Positions 38,349 to 49,547 of a DNA stretch of 64,000 bases are shown here, piece after piece (the stretch's first letter is position 1; each line of letters begins with the position of its first letter). The stretch lies in assembly GCA_021795235.1 (NCBI GenBank), contig JAJYPP010000005.1, forward strand, positions 1 through 64,000, in the 5' to 3' direction. Below the pieces are notes generated by a model. The model did no database searches. It saw only the letters and a program-made list of their open reading frames with translations, and was not told the DNA's origin. Both the position numbers and the translations under genes were made by a program. Source of the stretch: a bacterium (GTDB taxonomy: Bacteria > Chloroflexota > Dormibacteria > Aeolococcales > Bog-877).

Positions 38349-40966
38349 GCCGTCGCCACGATCTCCGTCCGGGCTGGGTAGGAAGCTACGGGAAGTCGAA
38401 ACACCATGGTGCAACCCCCACCAGGCGTGTCCTCCACCTCCAGGGTTCCTCCCATCGCAGTCACGAATCCACGAGCCACGGCCAGGCCCAGTCCGACGCC
38501 GCTACCGCGTGGAGAATCACCGCGCCGCTGAAAGGGCCGGAATACCGCCAGGCGATCTTCTGGGGCTATTCCGGGGCCGTGGTCGACCACCCTCAGGATG
38601 ACACGGTCCCGCACTACCCCCGCCTCCAAGACTGCGGGACGATCACGCGGGGACCATTTCAGCGCGTTGTCCACAACATTGGCCACCGCTCGCTCCAGCA
38701 GTGTCGGGTCTCCGAGCACGGGCACGAGGGACTCGGGAACCCGGACTCGCAGGGAGCCGCTGGGGTCGTGGCGTCCGGCCAGGGCAGCCGCCACTATTCC
38801 GTCGAGGCTCAAAGGGTGGCTGGCGAGCCGGACCGCCCCCGCCTGCAGCCGGCTGATGTCAAGCAGGTTTCCCACCAGGGTGCCCAACCGGTCGGCCTCA
38901 GAGCTGATGGTGGCGAGTAGCTCGTGCTCGGCTTCATCTGTCCACTCGACGCCATCGTCCAAGAGGCTGCTCGCGGCTGCCTTGATGGACGCCAAGGGCG
39001 TCCGCAGGTCGTGCGACACTGCCGCCAGCGTGGCGCCCCGGAGGCCCTCATTGGCGACCAGATTGGCAGCCTCACGAGCCTCACGTTCCAGTCGCGCCAG
39101 TTCCGCCGCCACTCCGACCAGGGCCGAACTTGTCTGGAGCAGACGCTGGTCCGCGGCGCTGGGGGCTCCTCCCCTCAGTGCCACTGTGAGGCCCTCGGAA
39201 ATCTTCAGACTCTCGTCCGCCTCGTCTGGGGATCCCGGCGGCGCCGGGCCCCGGGCGGCCAGGACGCGCCAGCCACCCGCCGCTGGCGCCAGCACCGCCA
39301 CGCTCTCCATGCCCAGGTTGACTCGCAAGTCCTCGACGATCCGGTCCAACGCACCCACACCGCACTGGAGGTGGGCAGCCGTACGAGCCAGTGCCTCAGC
39401 TTCAAAGCGGGCTCGCCGCGACCCCAAGTTCATCAGGGTCATCCCCTGCAGCACCACCGCGGAGCTGCTCACCAGAACCAACGCCACGGTCGCTGCCCCA
39501 CCCACGCTGGGTCCCACCAAATGGGGTAGCTGTGCATCGATGAGGCCAGCAGTACCAAGCGCCACGGCTCCGGCAGCCAAAGCGCGCCGTGGCCCCCCCA
39601 CCAGCGCGAGCGCCGCTACCGGGGGCAGGGCCGCCAGGACTTGAACCAACGCCCCCGAGGACTCGGCCGCCACCGTCACCACCACCACGATCGCCCCCAG
39701 AGCCCATGCCACCAGGCCGCGGCCCAGCCGGAGCTGTCCGGTCCACCCGATCAGGGCAACCCGGTGCCGGGCTGCCGCACCGTGGGAGATGACGTGAAGG
39801 TCCAACTGACCTGCCCCGCGAAACAGGTTGCCCAGAACAGATCGCCAGGGCCATCCTGCCGGCCCTGACCCGCGGCAAACTCCCACCACCAAGCGGGTGG
39901 CCCGTTGAGCGCTGCAGAAGGCGAGCAGGGCGCCCGCGACGTCGCGCCCACGGATTTCGTGAAAGGTCCCCCCCAACCCCGCCACCAGATCACGCTGGGC
40001 CTGCAGCGAGGTGGCCCGGCCGCGGTACGGACGCCGGGACGTCTGCACGTTGACGGCCAGCAGGTCACCCTTGTTTCTCATGGCCATCCGGCTGGCCCGC
40101 CGGATTCGCTCCAAGTCCTCCACTTCACCAGCTACGCCCACAACCACGCGCTCGCGCGTTTCCCACCGCTCGGAGATCCCGTGATCGTCCTTGTAGCGCT
40201 CCAAGGACTCATCGACTCGGTCGGCCACCCAAAGCAGGGCCAGCTCCCGGAGAGCGGCCAGGTTGCCCAGGCGAAAGTAGTCGCCCAGTGCGGCATCGAT
40301 CTGCTCAGGAGGGTAGATGTTGCCGTGAGCGAGGCGGCGCCTCAGTGCCTCCGGGGCCATGTCGATGAGCTCAATCCGGTCAGCCGATCGCACCACCGCG
40401 TCGGGGATGGTGTCCGCCGCCGCCGTCCCGGTGATCTGAGCCACCACGTCCACCAGCGAGTCCAAGTGTTCGATGTTGAGCGTGGATATGACATCGATCC
40501 CGGCCTCCAGCAGGCGGGAGACCTCCCCCCAGCGCTGGCCTTGGCGGCCCCTCGCGGCATGCTTGTGAGCCAACTCATCCACCAGGGCCACCTGGGGACG
40601 CCGGCGCAGTACAGCTTCGACATCCATCTCGTCAATGCCGTCCACCCGGAGGCAGGGGACCACCTCCATGTCCGTTGCCTCCAGCGCCGTGCGCCCCCGG
40701 CCGTGCGGATCCAGGACCGCCACCACCACGTCGGTGCCACGAGCGCGACGGCGCCGACCCTCGCTCAACATGGCCCAGGTCTTGCCCACACCGGGGGCGT
40801 AGCCCAGATAGATCCCCAGGCTACCCCGGGGCGAGGCTCGCCTGACCTCCCCAGGACCCATCCCGAATACCGACTGCGTCACTTCGACATCCCCAGTCCC
40901 GGCCACTCGCGACCGACCCACCGACACTGCCAGCGTACCCGGGTAGGGCCATGGGCCGGGGACCAT
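38345..40966 (-). CDS. kdpD: Sensor histidine kinase KdpD
   Basis: LGIYLGYAPGVGKTWAMLSEG, USP region, TM segments, AAVSHDLRTPLASIKAAASSLL, NVVDNALKWSP, GSGVGLGLAVARGFV. Confidence 0.95.
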   Translation of the reverse strand: MVPGPWPYPGTLAVSVGRSRVAGTGDVEVTQSVFGMGPGEVRRASPRGSLGIYLGYAPGVGKTWAMLSEGRRRRARGTDVVVAVLDPHGRGRTALEATDMEVVPCLRVDGIDEMDVEAVLRRRPQVALVDELAHKHAARGRQGQRWGEVSRLLEAGIDVISTLNIEHLDSLVDVVAQITGTAAADTIPDAVVRSADRIELIDMAPEALRRRLAHGNIYPPEQIDAALGDYFRLGNLAALRELALLWVADRVDESLERYKDDHGISERWETRERVVVGVAGEVEDLERIRRASRMAMRNKGDLLAVNVQTSRRPYRGRATSLQAQRDLVAGLGGTFHEIRGRDVAGALLAFCSAQRATRLVVGVCRGSGPAGWPWRSVLGNLFRGAGQLDLHVISHGAAARHRVALIGWTGQLRLGRGLVAWALGAIVVVVTVAAESSGALVQVLAALPPVAALALVGGPRRALAAGAVALGTAGLIDAQLPHLVGPSVGGAATVALVLVSSSAVVLQGMTLMNLGSRRARFEAEALARTAAHLQCGVGALDRIVEDLRVNLGMESVAVLAPAAGGWRVLAARGPAPPGSPDEADESLKISEGLTVALRGGAPSAADQRLLQTSSALVGVAAELARLEREAREAANLVANEGLRGATLAAVSHDLRTPLASIKAAASSLLDDGVEWTDEAEHELLATISSEADRLGTLVGNLLDISRLQAGAVRLASHPLSLDGIVAAALAGRHDPSGSLRVRVPESLVPVLGDPTLLERAVANVVDNALKWSPRDRPAVLEAGVVRDRVILRVVDHGPGIAPEDRLAVFRPFQRRGDSPRGSGVGLGLAVARGFVTAMGGTLEVEDTPGGGCTMVFRLPVASYPARTEIVATA

Positions 40967-41700
40967 GAACGGCCCGCCACTCCAAGCAGCTGGCCATAAG
41001 TTCTGTCCTTGATCTGGAGGCGGCAGGCGCCCGGATGCGGAGGCAACGGGCTGGGCTGGGGGCGCAGGTACCGCGGTGGCTCAGCCTGGTAGGGCCATTG
41101 AGGAAGGTGGTCCGAGATTGTGGGCGCGCCGCTGGGACGCGGGATGCTGGCCTTCACCCCCGGCCGACTGGTGGGGCGATTGCCGCCGAGGCTCAGGCGG
41201 TTGCCACCCTCAGCTCGGGCACCGGCCTGCTCAGGACCGCCACCCGCCCCACCGCGCTGTCCCAGCACTGCCTGCGCGCAACCAGAGTGCCCAAGACCCT
41301 GGCCGATCGCACGCACCGCCGCCCCGGCTGTGGTCTGGTCGGAGGCCGGGACCTGGTGGCGGCGGCTCTGGGGGCGTTCGTGACCTTCCTCGATCCCCTC
41401 GACCCGGGCACGGCCCGGGCCCACTACCAAGCTGCCAGGCTCGCCCTGGCCAGATCCCAGGGCAGCCCGGGCCGAGTCAAGTGCTGCTCCGCCAGAACGT
41501 CTCCGCAGACGTCGCGACGGGAGGGCACAGACCAGCGCCAGGAGGCGCCGGGCTGCTCGGCAAAGTGCCGGGTCGGCACCTCCTACCACTCCGGATAAGC
41601 TCCCAACGGCACTCGCCCGAGGGGACGGCGCCGGCGCACCGGTGGTGGCTGCCGGACCTGACCAGCGTCTTGCCCAAGGACAAGACTTATGACCGGGTGC

Positions 41701-41790
41701 TCAGAGGCGGTCAGGATACAGCATCGCGTAGAAGAGAAATGCCACCAACCCAACACTGACCACCAAACCCACCCACTCGATCCCGCTCAT
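41701..41790 (-). CDS. kdpF: KdpF small subunit
   Basis: 29 aa MSGIEWVGLVVSVGLVAFLFYAMLYPDRL, KdpF-like; absent from the ORF track because of its length. Confidence 0.8.
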   Translation of the reverse strand: MSGIEWVGLVVSVGLVAFLFYAMLYPDRL

Positions 41791-41833
41791 AGCCACGAGC
41801 CTCCAATCCAGTGATGTACTGGGGCTGACTGCT

Positions 41834-41926
41834 TCACAACCTGTCGCAAGCTCGCGCGTACACATCGAATAGCCAAAAGAGACCGATCACGACCAGCGCC
41901 CCTGCGCCCCACTCCAACACGACCAC
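41834..41926 (-). CDS. Small single-TM peptide in the kdp locus
   Basis: GTG start, 30 aa (M/V)VVLEWGAGALVVIGLFWLFDVYARACDRL between kdpC and kdpF. Confidence 0.5.
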   Translation of the reverse strand: MVVLEWGAGALVVIGLFWLFDVYARACDRL

Positions 41927-41950
41927 TTGGGGATACCTCCTTGCATGCAC

Positions 41951-42532
41951 TCAGGAGCGGCTGAGCTTCTGGACCGCTACGTTCAGCTCCAACACGTTCA
42001 CGTACGAACCGCCGAAGATTCCCAGGAACCGTCCCTTCGTGTACTGATGGATCAGAGCCCGTAGCCGACTCTGACTCACATGGTCGGCCCGAGCCACCCG
42101 GGGCACTTGGACCAACGCCGCAGCCGGGGTGATGTCGGGGTCCAGACCGCTGCCCGAGCTCTCCAACAAACTGAGCGGCACCTGGCTCGCGCGCACTCCC
42201 GGATTCGCCTTGAGGAAGGCCTGCAGGCGCGCCTTCACATGGGCGACAAGCAACGAGTTGGTCGGGCCCAGGTTACTGGCTGCTGATGAGGCGCCGTTGT
42301 AGGCCGGCGTGGTGGCGCTGGGACGTCCCCAGAAGAAGCCCGGGGAGGTGAACTCCTGTCCGATCAGGCGTGACCCCACGACCCGACCATTAGAGGTAAC
42401 CAGGCTGCCGGCAGCCTGGTGCGGGAAGACCGCGCTGGCCACCCCCGTGATCAAGAAGGTGTATCCGACCCCCAGAACCAGGGACGCGAGGATCACCAAG
42501 CGGACCGCCGACCAAATGCTCCGCAAAGTCAT
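41951..42532 (-). CDS. kdpC: Potassium-transporting ATPase subunit KdpC
   Basis: GSRLIGQEFTSPGFFWGRPSATTPAYNGASSAASNLGPTN...SGSGLDPDITPAAALVQVPRVA. Confidence 0.94.
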   Translation of the reverse strand: MTLRSIWSAVRLVILASLVLGVGYTFLITGVASAVFPHQAAGSLVTSNGRVVGSRLIGQEFTSPGFFWGRPSATTPAYNGASSAASNLGPTNSLLVAHVKARLQAFLKANPGVRASQVPLSLLESSGSGLDPDITPAAALVQVPRVARADHVSQSRLRALIHQYTKGRFLGIFGGSYVNVLELNVAVQKLSRS

Positions 42533-42647
42533 CGTGCCACCTCCGCTAGTCCAAACGGTTCTCGGTCCCGGCGCCCCCGCTGCAGCCATGCACTGGCCCG
42601 CCCCACGGATAGCGATTCCGACAGGTGCCAGCGGTAGTTGGTAGCCA

Positions 42648-44747
42648 TCATCGCACCGTCGAGACCAGGTGTAGGGCCGTCACTATGACGTCGATCAACT
42701 TGATGCCCGCAAACGGCACCACCAGACCTCCCAGCCCGTAAATGAGCAGGTTCTTGCGCAGAATCACCGCCGCACTAGCCGGGCGATAGCGCACCCCGCG
42801 CAGCGCCAGCGGAATCAGCGCAGGGATCACCAGCGCGTTGAAGATGATGGCCGAGAGGATGGCAGTCTGGGGTGACGTGAGCTGCATGATGTTGAGCGCA
42901 TTCAGACCTGGGTATGCCACCATGAACATCGCGGGAATTATTGCGAAGTACTTGGCCACGTCATTGGTGACCGAGAAGGTGGTAAGCGCTCCCCGGGTGA
43001 TCAGGATTTGCTTGCCCACCTCCACGATCTCGATGAGCTTGGTCGGTTGGGAGTCCAAGTCCACCATATTGCCCGCTTCGCGCGCGGCCATGGTCCCGGT
43101 GTTCATCGCGACCGCAACGTCCGCGCTGGCCAGCGCGGGAGCGTCATTGGTCCCGTCCCCGACCATGGCGACCATGTACCCCTCGGCCTTCATGGACTTC
43201 ACGTATTCCATCTTCCGCTCCGGGGTCGCCTCAGCCAGGAAGTCATCAACCCCGACCTCTGCCGCCACCGCGGCCGCGGTGACCGGATTGTCGCCGGTCA
43301 CCATCACGGTTCGAATCCCGGCCTGGCGGAGCGACTCCAACTTCTCACGGATCCCCTGCTTGACCACATCCTTGAGATGAATCGCTCCCAGGATGCGCCC
43401 GGGCTCCGCGACCAGCAGAGGGGTACCCCCGGTACCCGCTATCCGTCCCACCTGCTCTCGCAGAGCAGGGTCCGGCGCCTGCCCGCACCAGCCCACCACC
43501 GAGTCCACCGCGCCCTTGCGGATCTGCCGCCCTTGGACATCCACACCACTCATCCTGGTCTCGGCCGTGAAGGGCACAAAAATCATGTCCTCAGCAGCTC
43601 CTGGGGCACGCTCCTTGAGTCCGTACTGGGCCTCTGCCAGCGCCACCACCGACCGCCCCTCCGGAGTCTCGTCGGCCAGGGACGAGAGCTGAGCGGCCTC
43701 GGCCAGGTCAGCGGCGGTGACACCCTCCGCAGGCACGAACTCGGTGGCCTGGCGGTTACCCAGGGTGAGAGTCCCGGTCTTGTCCAGCATGATCACGTTG
43801 GCGTCGCCCGCAGCCTCCACCGCTCTGCCTGAGAGGGCCAGAACATTGCGCTCGAAGAGGCGGTTGACGCCAGAGATGCCGATAGCGGAAAGGAGGCCGC
43901 CGATCGTGGTCGGCGCCAGCGCCACCAGCAGGGCGATCAACACCGTGACTGAGACCGTGGCGTGGGAATAGGCCGCGAACGGGGCCACGGTGACCACCAC
44001 TATCAGGAAGATCAGCGTGAGTCCGGCGAGCAGGAGAGCGAGAGCGATCTCGTTGGGGGTCTTCTGACGCTTGGCAGACTCGATCAGGGTGATCATCTTG
44101 TCCAGGAAGGACTCCCCCGGGGAAGCGGTGATACGTATGGTCAAGCTGTCCGAGATCACCCGCGTGCCGCCGGTGACAGCGCTGCGGTCGCCGCCGGACT
44201 CTCTGATCACCGGTGCGGACTCGCCGGTGATCGCGGACTCGTCCACGGCGGCTATGCCGGCGATGATCTCGCCGTCTCCCGGGATCACGTCGCCGGTGCT
44301 GACGTGAACGACGTCATCCTTCCGCAGGTCTGATGCGCCAACCACCTCGACGGTGCCGTCGGCCCTTTCCCGGTTCGCGGTCGTCTGGGTTCGCGACTGG
44401 CGCAGGAACTGGGCATGGGCCTCGCCCCTCCCCTCTGCCATGGCCTCGGCGAAGTTCGCGAACAGGACGGTCAGCCACAACCACAGGGAGATCTGGAGGA
44501 CGAAGGAGAACTGGGCCATATTGCCAGCAATCGCGTAACGCCCGGCGTCGACGGTGGTGAACGCACTGCCCACCTCCACCACGAACATGACTGGATTGCG
44601 AACCAGGGTCCTGGGATTGAGCTTGGCAAACGCCTGGCGCGCGCCCCGCCGCACCGACTCGGAACTCCAGAAGGACTGCTGACGCGGCTTGCTGGCAGCC
44701 TCTGCCGGTTCCATCACTGCCGTGGGCGTCTCGCTGTCAGCATTCAC
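42648..44747 (-). CDS. kdpB: Potassium-transporting ATPase subunit KdpB (P-type ATPase)
   Basis: [52 protein letters not shown]. Confidence 0.97.
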   Translation of the reverse strand: MNADSETPTAVMEPAEAASKPRQQSFWSSESVRRGARQAFAKLNPRTLVRNPVMFVVEVGSAFTTVDAGRYAIAGNMAQFSFVLQISLWLWLTVLFANFAEAMAEGRGEAHAQFLRQSRTQTTANRERADGTVEVVGASDLRKDDVVHVSTGDVIPGDGEIIAGIAAVDESAITGESAPVIRESGGDRSAVTGGTRVISDSLTIRITASPGESFLDKMITLIESAKRQKTPNEIALALLLAGLTLIFLIVVVTVAPFAAYSHATVSVTVLIALLVALAPTTIGGLLSAIGISGVNRLFERNVLALSGRAVEAAGDANVIMLDKTGTLTLGNRQATEFVPAEGVTAADLAEAAQLSSLADETPEGRSVVALAEAQYGLKERAPGAAEDMIFVPFTAETRMSGVDVQGRQIRKGAVDSVVGWCGQAPDPALREQVGRIAGTGGTPLLVAEPGRILGAIHLKDVVKQGIREKLESLRQAGIRTVMVTGDNPVTAAAVAAEVGVDDFLAEATPERKMEYVKSMKAEGYMVAMVGDGTNDAPALASADVAVAMNTGTMAAREAGNMVDLDSQPTKLIEIVEVGKQILITRGALTTFSVTNDVAKYFAIIPAMFMVAYPGLNALNIMQLTSPQTAILSAIIFNALVIPALIPLALRGVRYRPASAAVILRKNLLIYGLGGLVVPFAGIKLIDVIVTALHLVSTVR

Positions 44748-44792
44748 TTCGCGGGCCTCCCCGTGAGCGGGCCACTGTCCCTGGCGTGGTCA

Positions 44793-46496
44793 TCAGAAAA
44801 CATGGCCGGCCTGCATGATGAACTGCTCTGCCAGCGGGCCCAGCGCCAACGCCGGGAAGAAGACCAGAGCGCCCACCACCACCACCGTCCCGGTGAGCAG
44901 GCCCACAAAGAGCGGTGTGTGGGTGGGGAAGGTGCCAGCGGTTACGGGAATGCGCTGCTTCCGGGCCAACGCTCCTGCCATCGCCACCAGTGGGATGTAC
45001 ATCGGGTACCTTCCCAGCAGCATCGCCAAGCTCACCGTCCCGGCGTACCAGGGACTGGCCGCGTTGAGACCCCCAAACGCCGAACCGTTGTTGCCCACCC
45101 CCGAGCTGAAGGCATAGAGGACTTCCGATAGTCCGTGGGGGCCGGGATTGAGTATCCCCGCCCGACCCGCGGTCGTCAGCACCGAGATGGCGGCCAGGAT
45201 CAGGATCGCGAAACTGGGCACGATCATGGCCAGCACCGACATCTTGACCTCGAACGACTCTATCTTCTTACCCAGGAACTCAGGCGTGCGCCCGACCATC
45301 AGGCCAGCCAGGAAGACGGCCAGCACCGCGTAGGCGATCATCCCAACCATGCCCACACCCCACGAACCGAAGATGACCTCGCCCGTCATCATGTTGAACA
45401 GGGTCACCATTCCGCCCAGCGGAGTCAGACTATCGTTGGACGCCGCGACTGACCCCCACGACACCGCGGTGGTCGAGTTCTCGAAGAGCGAGGTCGTCCC
45501 GATGCCGAAGCGAGTCTCCTTGCCCACCCAATTGGCGTGGCCCGCAGCTCCCAGGTGGTTGATGATGGGATTGCCCACGGCCTCGGAGTGGTAGAGCAGG
45601 AGTGCGCCGGCCAAGAACATGATCGCCATGACCGCGTAGAAGGCCCAGCTCTGCCGGACGTCCTTGATCATCTTGCCGAACAGATAGATGCAGCCGGCGG
45701 GCACGGCGAAGCCCATTAGAAGCTGGACCACGAGGGCCAGCACGCTCGGGCCCGCATACGGCTGCGCCGCGTTCATGTTGAAGAACCCGCCACCGTTGTC
45801 GCCCAGCTGCATGATGGAGGTCATGGATGCAACCGGGCCCTGAGCGATGACCTGGTGGCCCCCTTGAAGGGTGGTCAAGTGCAGGTAGGCACTGAAGTTC
45901 TGCGGGCTACCCAGCGCCACCAGCACGATCGCCCCCAAGATCGCCAAGGGCACGGCCACCCACAGCAGGGCCCGCACGAAGTCGTGCCAGAAGTTGCCGA
46001 GGGTACCCGTCTGGTGGCGCGCGAAACCACGGGCCACCACCAGGAAGAGGCAGATGCCGGTGACCGGCGACAAGAACTGCTGGACCGTCAGCCACATCTG
46101 GGTGAGGTAGCTCATGGTGGCCTCGCCGCCATAGACCTGCCAGTTGGTGTTCGAGACGAAACTGATGGCAGTGTTCAGGCTCACCCAGAAGGGGACGCGG
46201 GGCTGGTGAGCCGGATTCAAGGGTAGGAATTGCTGCAGGCCAAGGAGCGCAAGCAGCAGGGCGAATCCGACCGCATTGACAATCAGAAGGTCGCGGAGGT
46301 AGGCGGTCCAACGCATCTCTTCGTCGGCCCTAATGCCACAGGCTCTATAGACTGCGCGTTCGACGGGGACCAAGACCGGGTCCAGGAAAGTGTGTCCGCC
46401 CTCAAAGACCCGGTACATGTAGCCCCCCAGGACGCGGGCGAGCACAGCCACGACCGCCAACAGCAAAAAGATCTGGACCACTCCCTGCCAGGTCAC
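44793..46496 (-). CDS. kdpA: Potassium-transporting ATPase subunit KdpA
   Basis: SFVSNTNWQVYGGE, QLGDNGGGFFNMNAAQPY, SSGVGNNGSAFGGL selectivity-filter motifs; start assigned to GTG (VTWQGVVQ). Confidence 0.95.
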   Translation of the reverse strand: MTWQGVVQIFLLLAVVAVLARVLGGYMYRVFEGGHTFLDPVLVPVERAVYRACGIRADEEMRWTAYLRDLLIVNAVGFALLLALLGLQQFLPLNPAHQPRVPFWVSLNTAISFVSNTNWQVYGGEATMSYLTQMWLTVQQFLSPVTGICLFLVVARGFARHQTGTLGNFWHDFVRALLWVAVPLAILGAIVLVALGSPQNFSAYLHLTTLQGGHQVIAQGPVASMTSIMQLGDNGGGFFNMNAAQPYAGPSVLALVVQLLMGFAVPAGCIYLFGKMIKDVRQSWAFYAVMAIMFLAGALLLYHSEAVGNPIINHLGAAGHANWVGKETRFGIGTTSLFENSTTAVSWGSVAASNDSLTPLGGMVTLFNMMTGEVIFGSWGVGMVGMIAYAVLAVFLAGLMVGRTPEFLGKKIESFEVKMSVLAMIVPSFAILILAAISVLTTAGRAGILNPGPHGLSEVLYAFSSGVGNNGSAFGGLNAASPWYAGTVSLAMLLGRYPMYIPLVAMAGALARKQRIPVTAGTFPTHTPLFVGLLTGTVVVVGALVFFPALALGPLAEQFIMQAGHVF

Positions 46497-47052
46497 TTTG
46501 GCCTCCTCTCTGCGGCCGGACGAGCGGCCTTGATTACCTGCCCCCACTGATAGCGCACCGCCCGGCCCAGGGGCAAGGGGCTTGGCGTGGTCTTAACTGG
46601 GCAGAGCCAAATCTTTACGAGACTTTGACGAGGGCAACTCGCCGCGTCTTCCGAGCGTCGACGGCTCAGGGTCGGGGCCAGCGGGCAAGACGAACCGCCC
46701 CACGGATGGACCCGAGGCGAGGGCTGGTGGGGGTGCGCCCTCCATCGGCAATGGGCGGCGGTCCCCACGCCCAGCTGCAGCAGCTCCGCTCTGCTTCGAT
46801 GAAGCCGTCGCGACCACCGACTTGGCCCGGCATGGCCATGCGCCGGTAGAGAGCCCCGCGGATCGGTCAAGTTCCAGACGGCAAGATGGCGGGGACCTCG
46901 GGGCGGCTCAGGATCACCAGCGCCGGCGGGACCGCCAAGCCCATGCGCGATACAACCGGCCGTGCCCCTGCCGCCAGCCGACCAGGGCTTCGCGGCCGCC
47001 TGGCCGTCGGAGAACCCATGACGGCGCCATGGACCAGCGCGCTCCCCTGGTC

Positions 47053-49074
47053 TCACCTCGGCACGGAGGCTAGGCGCGGGTCATCCCGGCCGGGAGCAGT
47101 CATTTCCCGGGCCAGCTTCACGAAGGGCTCCAGAGCCATGGGATTCTGCACAGCCTCCAGACTCACGGTATGCTCCGGGGCCTCGCCTTGGAGGATGCGC
47201 TTCACGGGAATCTCCAGCTTCTTTCCACTCAGAGTCTTGGGAATCTCGGCCACCGCCACGATCAGGTCAGGCACATGCCGGGGTGACACCTGCTCCCGGA
47301 CCCGGCGCCGGATCGCGGCCTCCAGGACCTTGTCCAGCTCGCGTCCGGGAGCCACCACGACGAACAGGGGCATGAAAGTGTCCCCGTCGGAACGAGGAAG
47401 GTCGACGACCAGGGAGTCCAGCACCTCCGACATCTCCTCCACCGCCCGATAGATCTCCGCCGTGCCCATGCGCACCCCGTGCCGATTGATGGTCGAGTCG
47501 GACCGGCCGTAGATGACGGCGCCCCCATCGGGTCGGATCTTGATCCAGTCGCCATGGCGCCACACCCCGGGAAAAGTGCCGAAGTAGCTGGCGCGATACC
47601 TGGAGCCGTCGCCGTCGCCCCAGAACCCGATTGGCATCGATGGCATGGGTTTGGTTATCACGAGCTCCCCGACCTCGTCCACCACGGGTTGGCCAGCGGC
47701 GTCGAAAGCCTCCACGCGAGCTCCCAGAGCACGGCACTGGATGACCCCTGCCCGCACCGGTAGCCACGGGCTCCCCAGCAGGAAGGCCGTGCAGAGGTCA
47801 GTGCCCCCACTGAGCGAGGAGAGCCAAACCCCCGGCTTCACGCGGTCGTAGACCCAGCGAAAGCCTTCCGGCGACAGCGGAGAGCCGGTGGACCCCACGA
47901 ACCGCAGCGTGGAGAGGTCCATGGAAGTGGCCGGGTGCAGGTCAGACTTCATGGACGCCGCGATGTGGCCAGCTGAGGTTCCGAAGTGGGTGATCCGCTC
48001 CGCCTCGATCAGACTCCATAACCGATCCGGGCTGGGCCAGGCTGGGCTGCCGTCGTAGAGGATCACGCTGGCGCCGAGAAGGAGGCCGCTCACCAGGTAG
48101 TTCCACATCATCCATCCGGTGGTGGTGAACCAAAAGAAGCGGCTGGACGGTCCTATGTCGGCGTGGAGGCCGAGGGCCTTGAGATGTTCCAACAGGATGC
48201 CGCCCTGGCTGTGGACGATGGGCTTGGGTAGCCCCGTGGTGCCCGAGGAGTACACAATCCACAGCGGGTGGGCGAACGGGAGGGGCTCAAACTCCAGTTG
48301 GCCTGGACTCGCCATCACCTGATTCCAGGTTTGGGCCCCCCGGCTGGGCGTCTGGTCGCCGTAGAGGTACGCGACCTCCACCACTCGGCGCAGAGATGGC
48401 AACCCGGCTCGAAGCCGTGCCACCACCTCGCGGCGGTCAAAGGTCTTGCCCGCGTACACGTAGCCGTCCGCGGCGACGAGCACGGCCGGAGCGATCTGCT
48501 GAAATCGGTCCAACACCGCTCTCTCCCCGAAGTCCGGGGAGCAGCTCGACCAGATCGCCCCTACTGCGGCGCTACCGAGGAGGCCCACGACCGCCTCGTG
48601 AGCATTGGGCAGATAGGCCGCCACTCGCTCGCCCGGCCCCACCCCGGATGCCCTCAGGTAAGCGGCGAAGGCGGCCACCTCAGCTCTCAGCTGCTCCCCG
48701 CTCAGCCTACGGGTCAGGCCGTCCTCACGCACACAGACCAAGACCTCTTGATCGTCGCGGATACCTTCAAGAGCCCGCTTGGCATAGTTGACCACGGCTC
48801 CCGAGAACCATTCGGCTCCGGGCATCGTGTCCTCCCCGAGAATGGACTTGGTCCCCACCGGTGAGAACGCATCGAAGAACCTCCGAAGGCTGGACCAGAA
48901 TTGCTCCAACTCAGTGGTTGACCACTCCCAGAGGGTCTCGTACTCGGGCAGCTGCACTCCATGCCAGGTCTGGACCTGATCACGGAACCGGGACATCGTC
49001 GAGGCCGAGATCAGTTCGGGGCCCGGCTGCCAGAGAAGCTCTCCCTCAGAGGCGCCGCGGACGGTAGGGATCAT
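47053..49074 (-). CDS. Acetoacetyl-CoA synthetase
   Basis: AacS-type N-terminus, IVYSSGTTGLPKPIVHSQGGILLEHLKALGLHADIGP, FSRFFWFTTTGWMMWN-type motif, YGRSDSTINRHGVRMGTAEIYR. Confidence 0.93.
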   Translation of the reverse strand: MIPTVRGASEGELLWQPGPELISASTMSRFRDQVQTWHGVQLPEYETLWEWSTTELEQFWSSLRRFFDAFSPVGTKSILGEDTMPGAEWFSGAVVNYAKRALEGIRDDQEVLVCVREDGLTRRLSGEQLRAEVAAFAAYLRASGVGPGERVAAYLPNAHEAVVGLLGSAAVGAIWSSCSPDFGERAVLDRFQQIAPAVLVAADGYVYAGKTFDRREVVARLRAGLPSLRRVVEVAYLYGDQTPSRGAQTWNQVMASPGQLEFEPLPFAHPLWIVYSSGTTGLPKPIVHSQGGILLEHLKALGLHADIGPSSRFFWFTTTGWMMWNYLVSGLLLGASVILYDGSPAWPSPDRLWSLIEAERITHFGTSAGHIAASMKSDLHPATSMDLSTLRFVGSTGSPLSPEGFRWVYDRVKPGVWLSSLSGGTDLCTAFLLGSPWLPVRAGVIQCRALGARVEAFDAAGQPVVDEVGELVITKPMPSMPIGFWGDGDGSRYRASYFGTFPGVWRHGDWIKIRPDGGAVIYGRSDSTINRHGVRMGTAEIYRAVEEMSEVLDSLVVDLPRSDGDTFMPLFVVVAPGRELDKVLEAAIRRRVREQVSPRHVPDLIVAVAEIPKTLSGKKLEIPVKRILQGEAPEHTVSLEAVQNPMALEPFVKLAREMTAPGRDDPRLASVPR

Positions 49075-49407
49075 GGGCACAGCCGATGATAGAGAGGTGG
49101 CAGGCGCCCCGGAGCAACTGACCTGCCACAACTCCCGGCCCCGTCAGAGCCAGGCCAACTCGGAGGCCCGCGGTCAGCACTCGCATTCAGACCAGCCGTC
49201 TCCCCGCCCTCGGCTCGGACCTCGCAGGCCGCGACCAGTGCCACCCCACCCCACCCCACCAGGCCCAAAGCCGTGACCTGCAACGGGCCATCGCTCCCGG
49301 CCGGCCCGAATTTGGGGAGCATGGCCGCGAAGAAGGACGGCCGTCTGGGAGTGGTCAAATTTGCTGGCTAGGCCCAGCCTGTCACGCATATTCGGAAAGC
49401 GGCTGTC

Positions 49408-49470
49408 GCTCCTTCAAGTTCATCACCGCTAGCCACAGCACGTCCTACGAGCAACTGTTCCCCACCACTG
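49408..49470 (-). mobile_element. Solo IS607-type left-end remnant (end motif + first codons of tnpA)
   Basis: Minus strand GAACAGTTGCTCGTAGGACGTG...GGTG ATG AAC TTG AAG GAG; same motif, spacing (34 nt) and MNLKE start as the element at 25253. Confidence 0.55.
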
Positions 49471-49547
49471 ACAGCCCGCATGAGCCCAGGCAGCGCAAAG
49501 TGGGCGCCAGGGATGAGAGAGGTCAGGACCTCTCCCACCCCAGAGGG

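Noticed and set aside
38598-39644. 348-aa plus-strand ORF antisense to kdpD
   Set aside because: Low-complexity antisense shadow.
41035-41759. Two overlapping plus-strand ORFs in the kdpF-kdpD gap
   Set aside because: No recognisable motifs, both overlap and one runs antisense through kdpF; kept only as part of the inverted-repeat insert.
46560-46700. Possible KdpE box or c-di-AMP riboswitch upstream of kdpA
   Set aside because: Only a vague AT-richer segment (CGTCAAAGTCTCGTAAAGATTTGG); no convincing riboswitch core or repeat that I could establish by eye.
49235-49262. CCACC pentamer run
   Set aside because: Short low-complexity repeat without associated feature.
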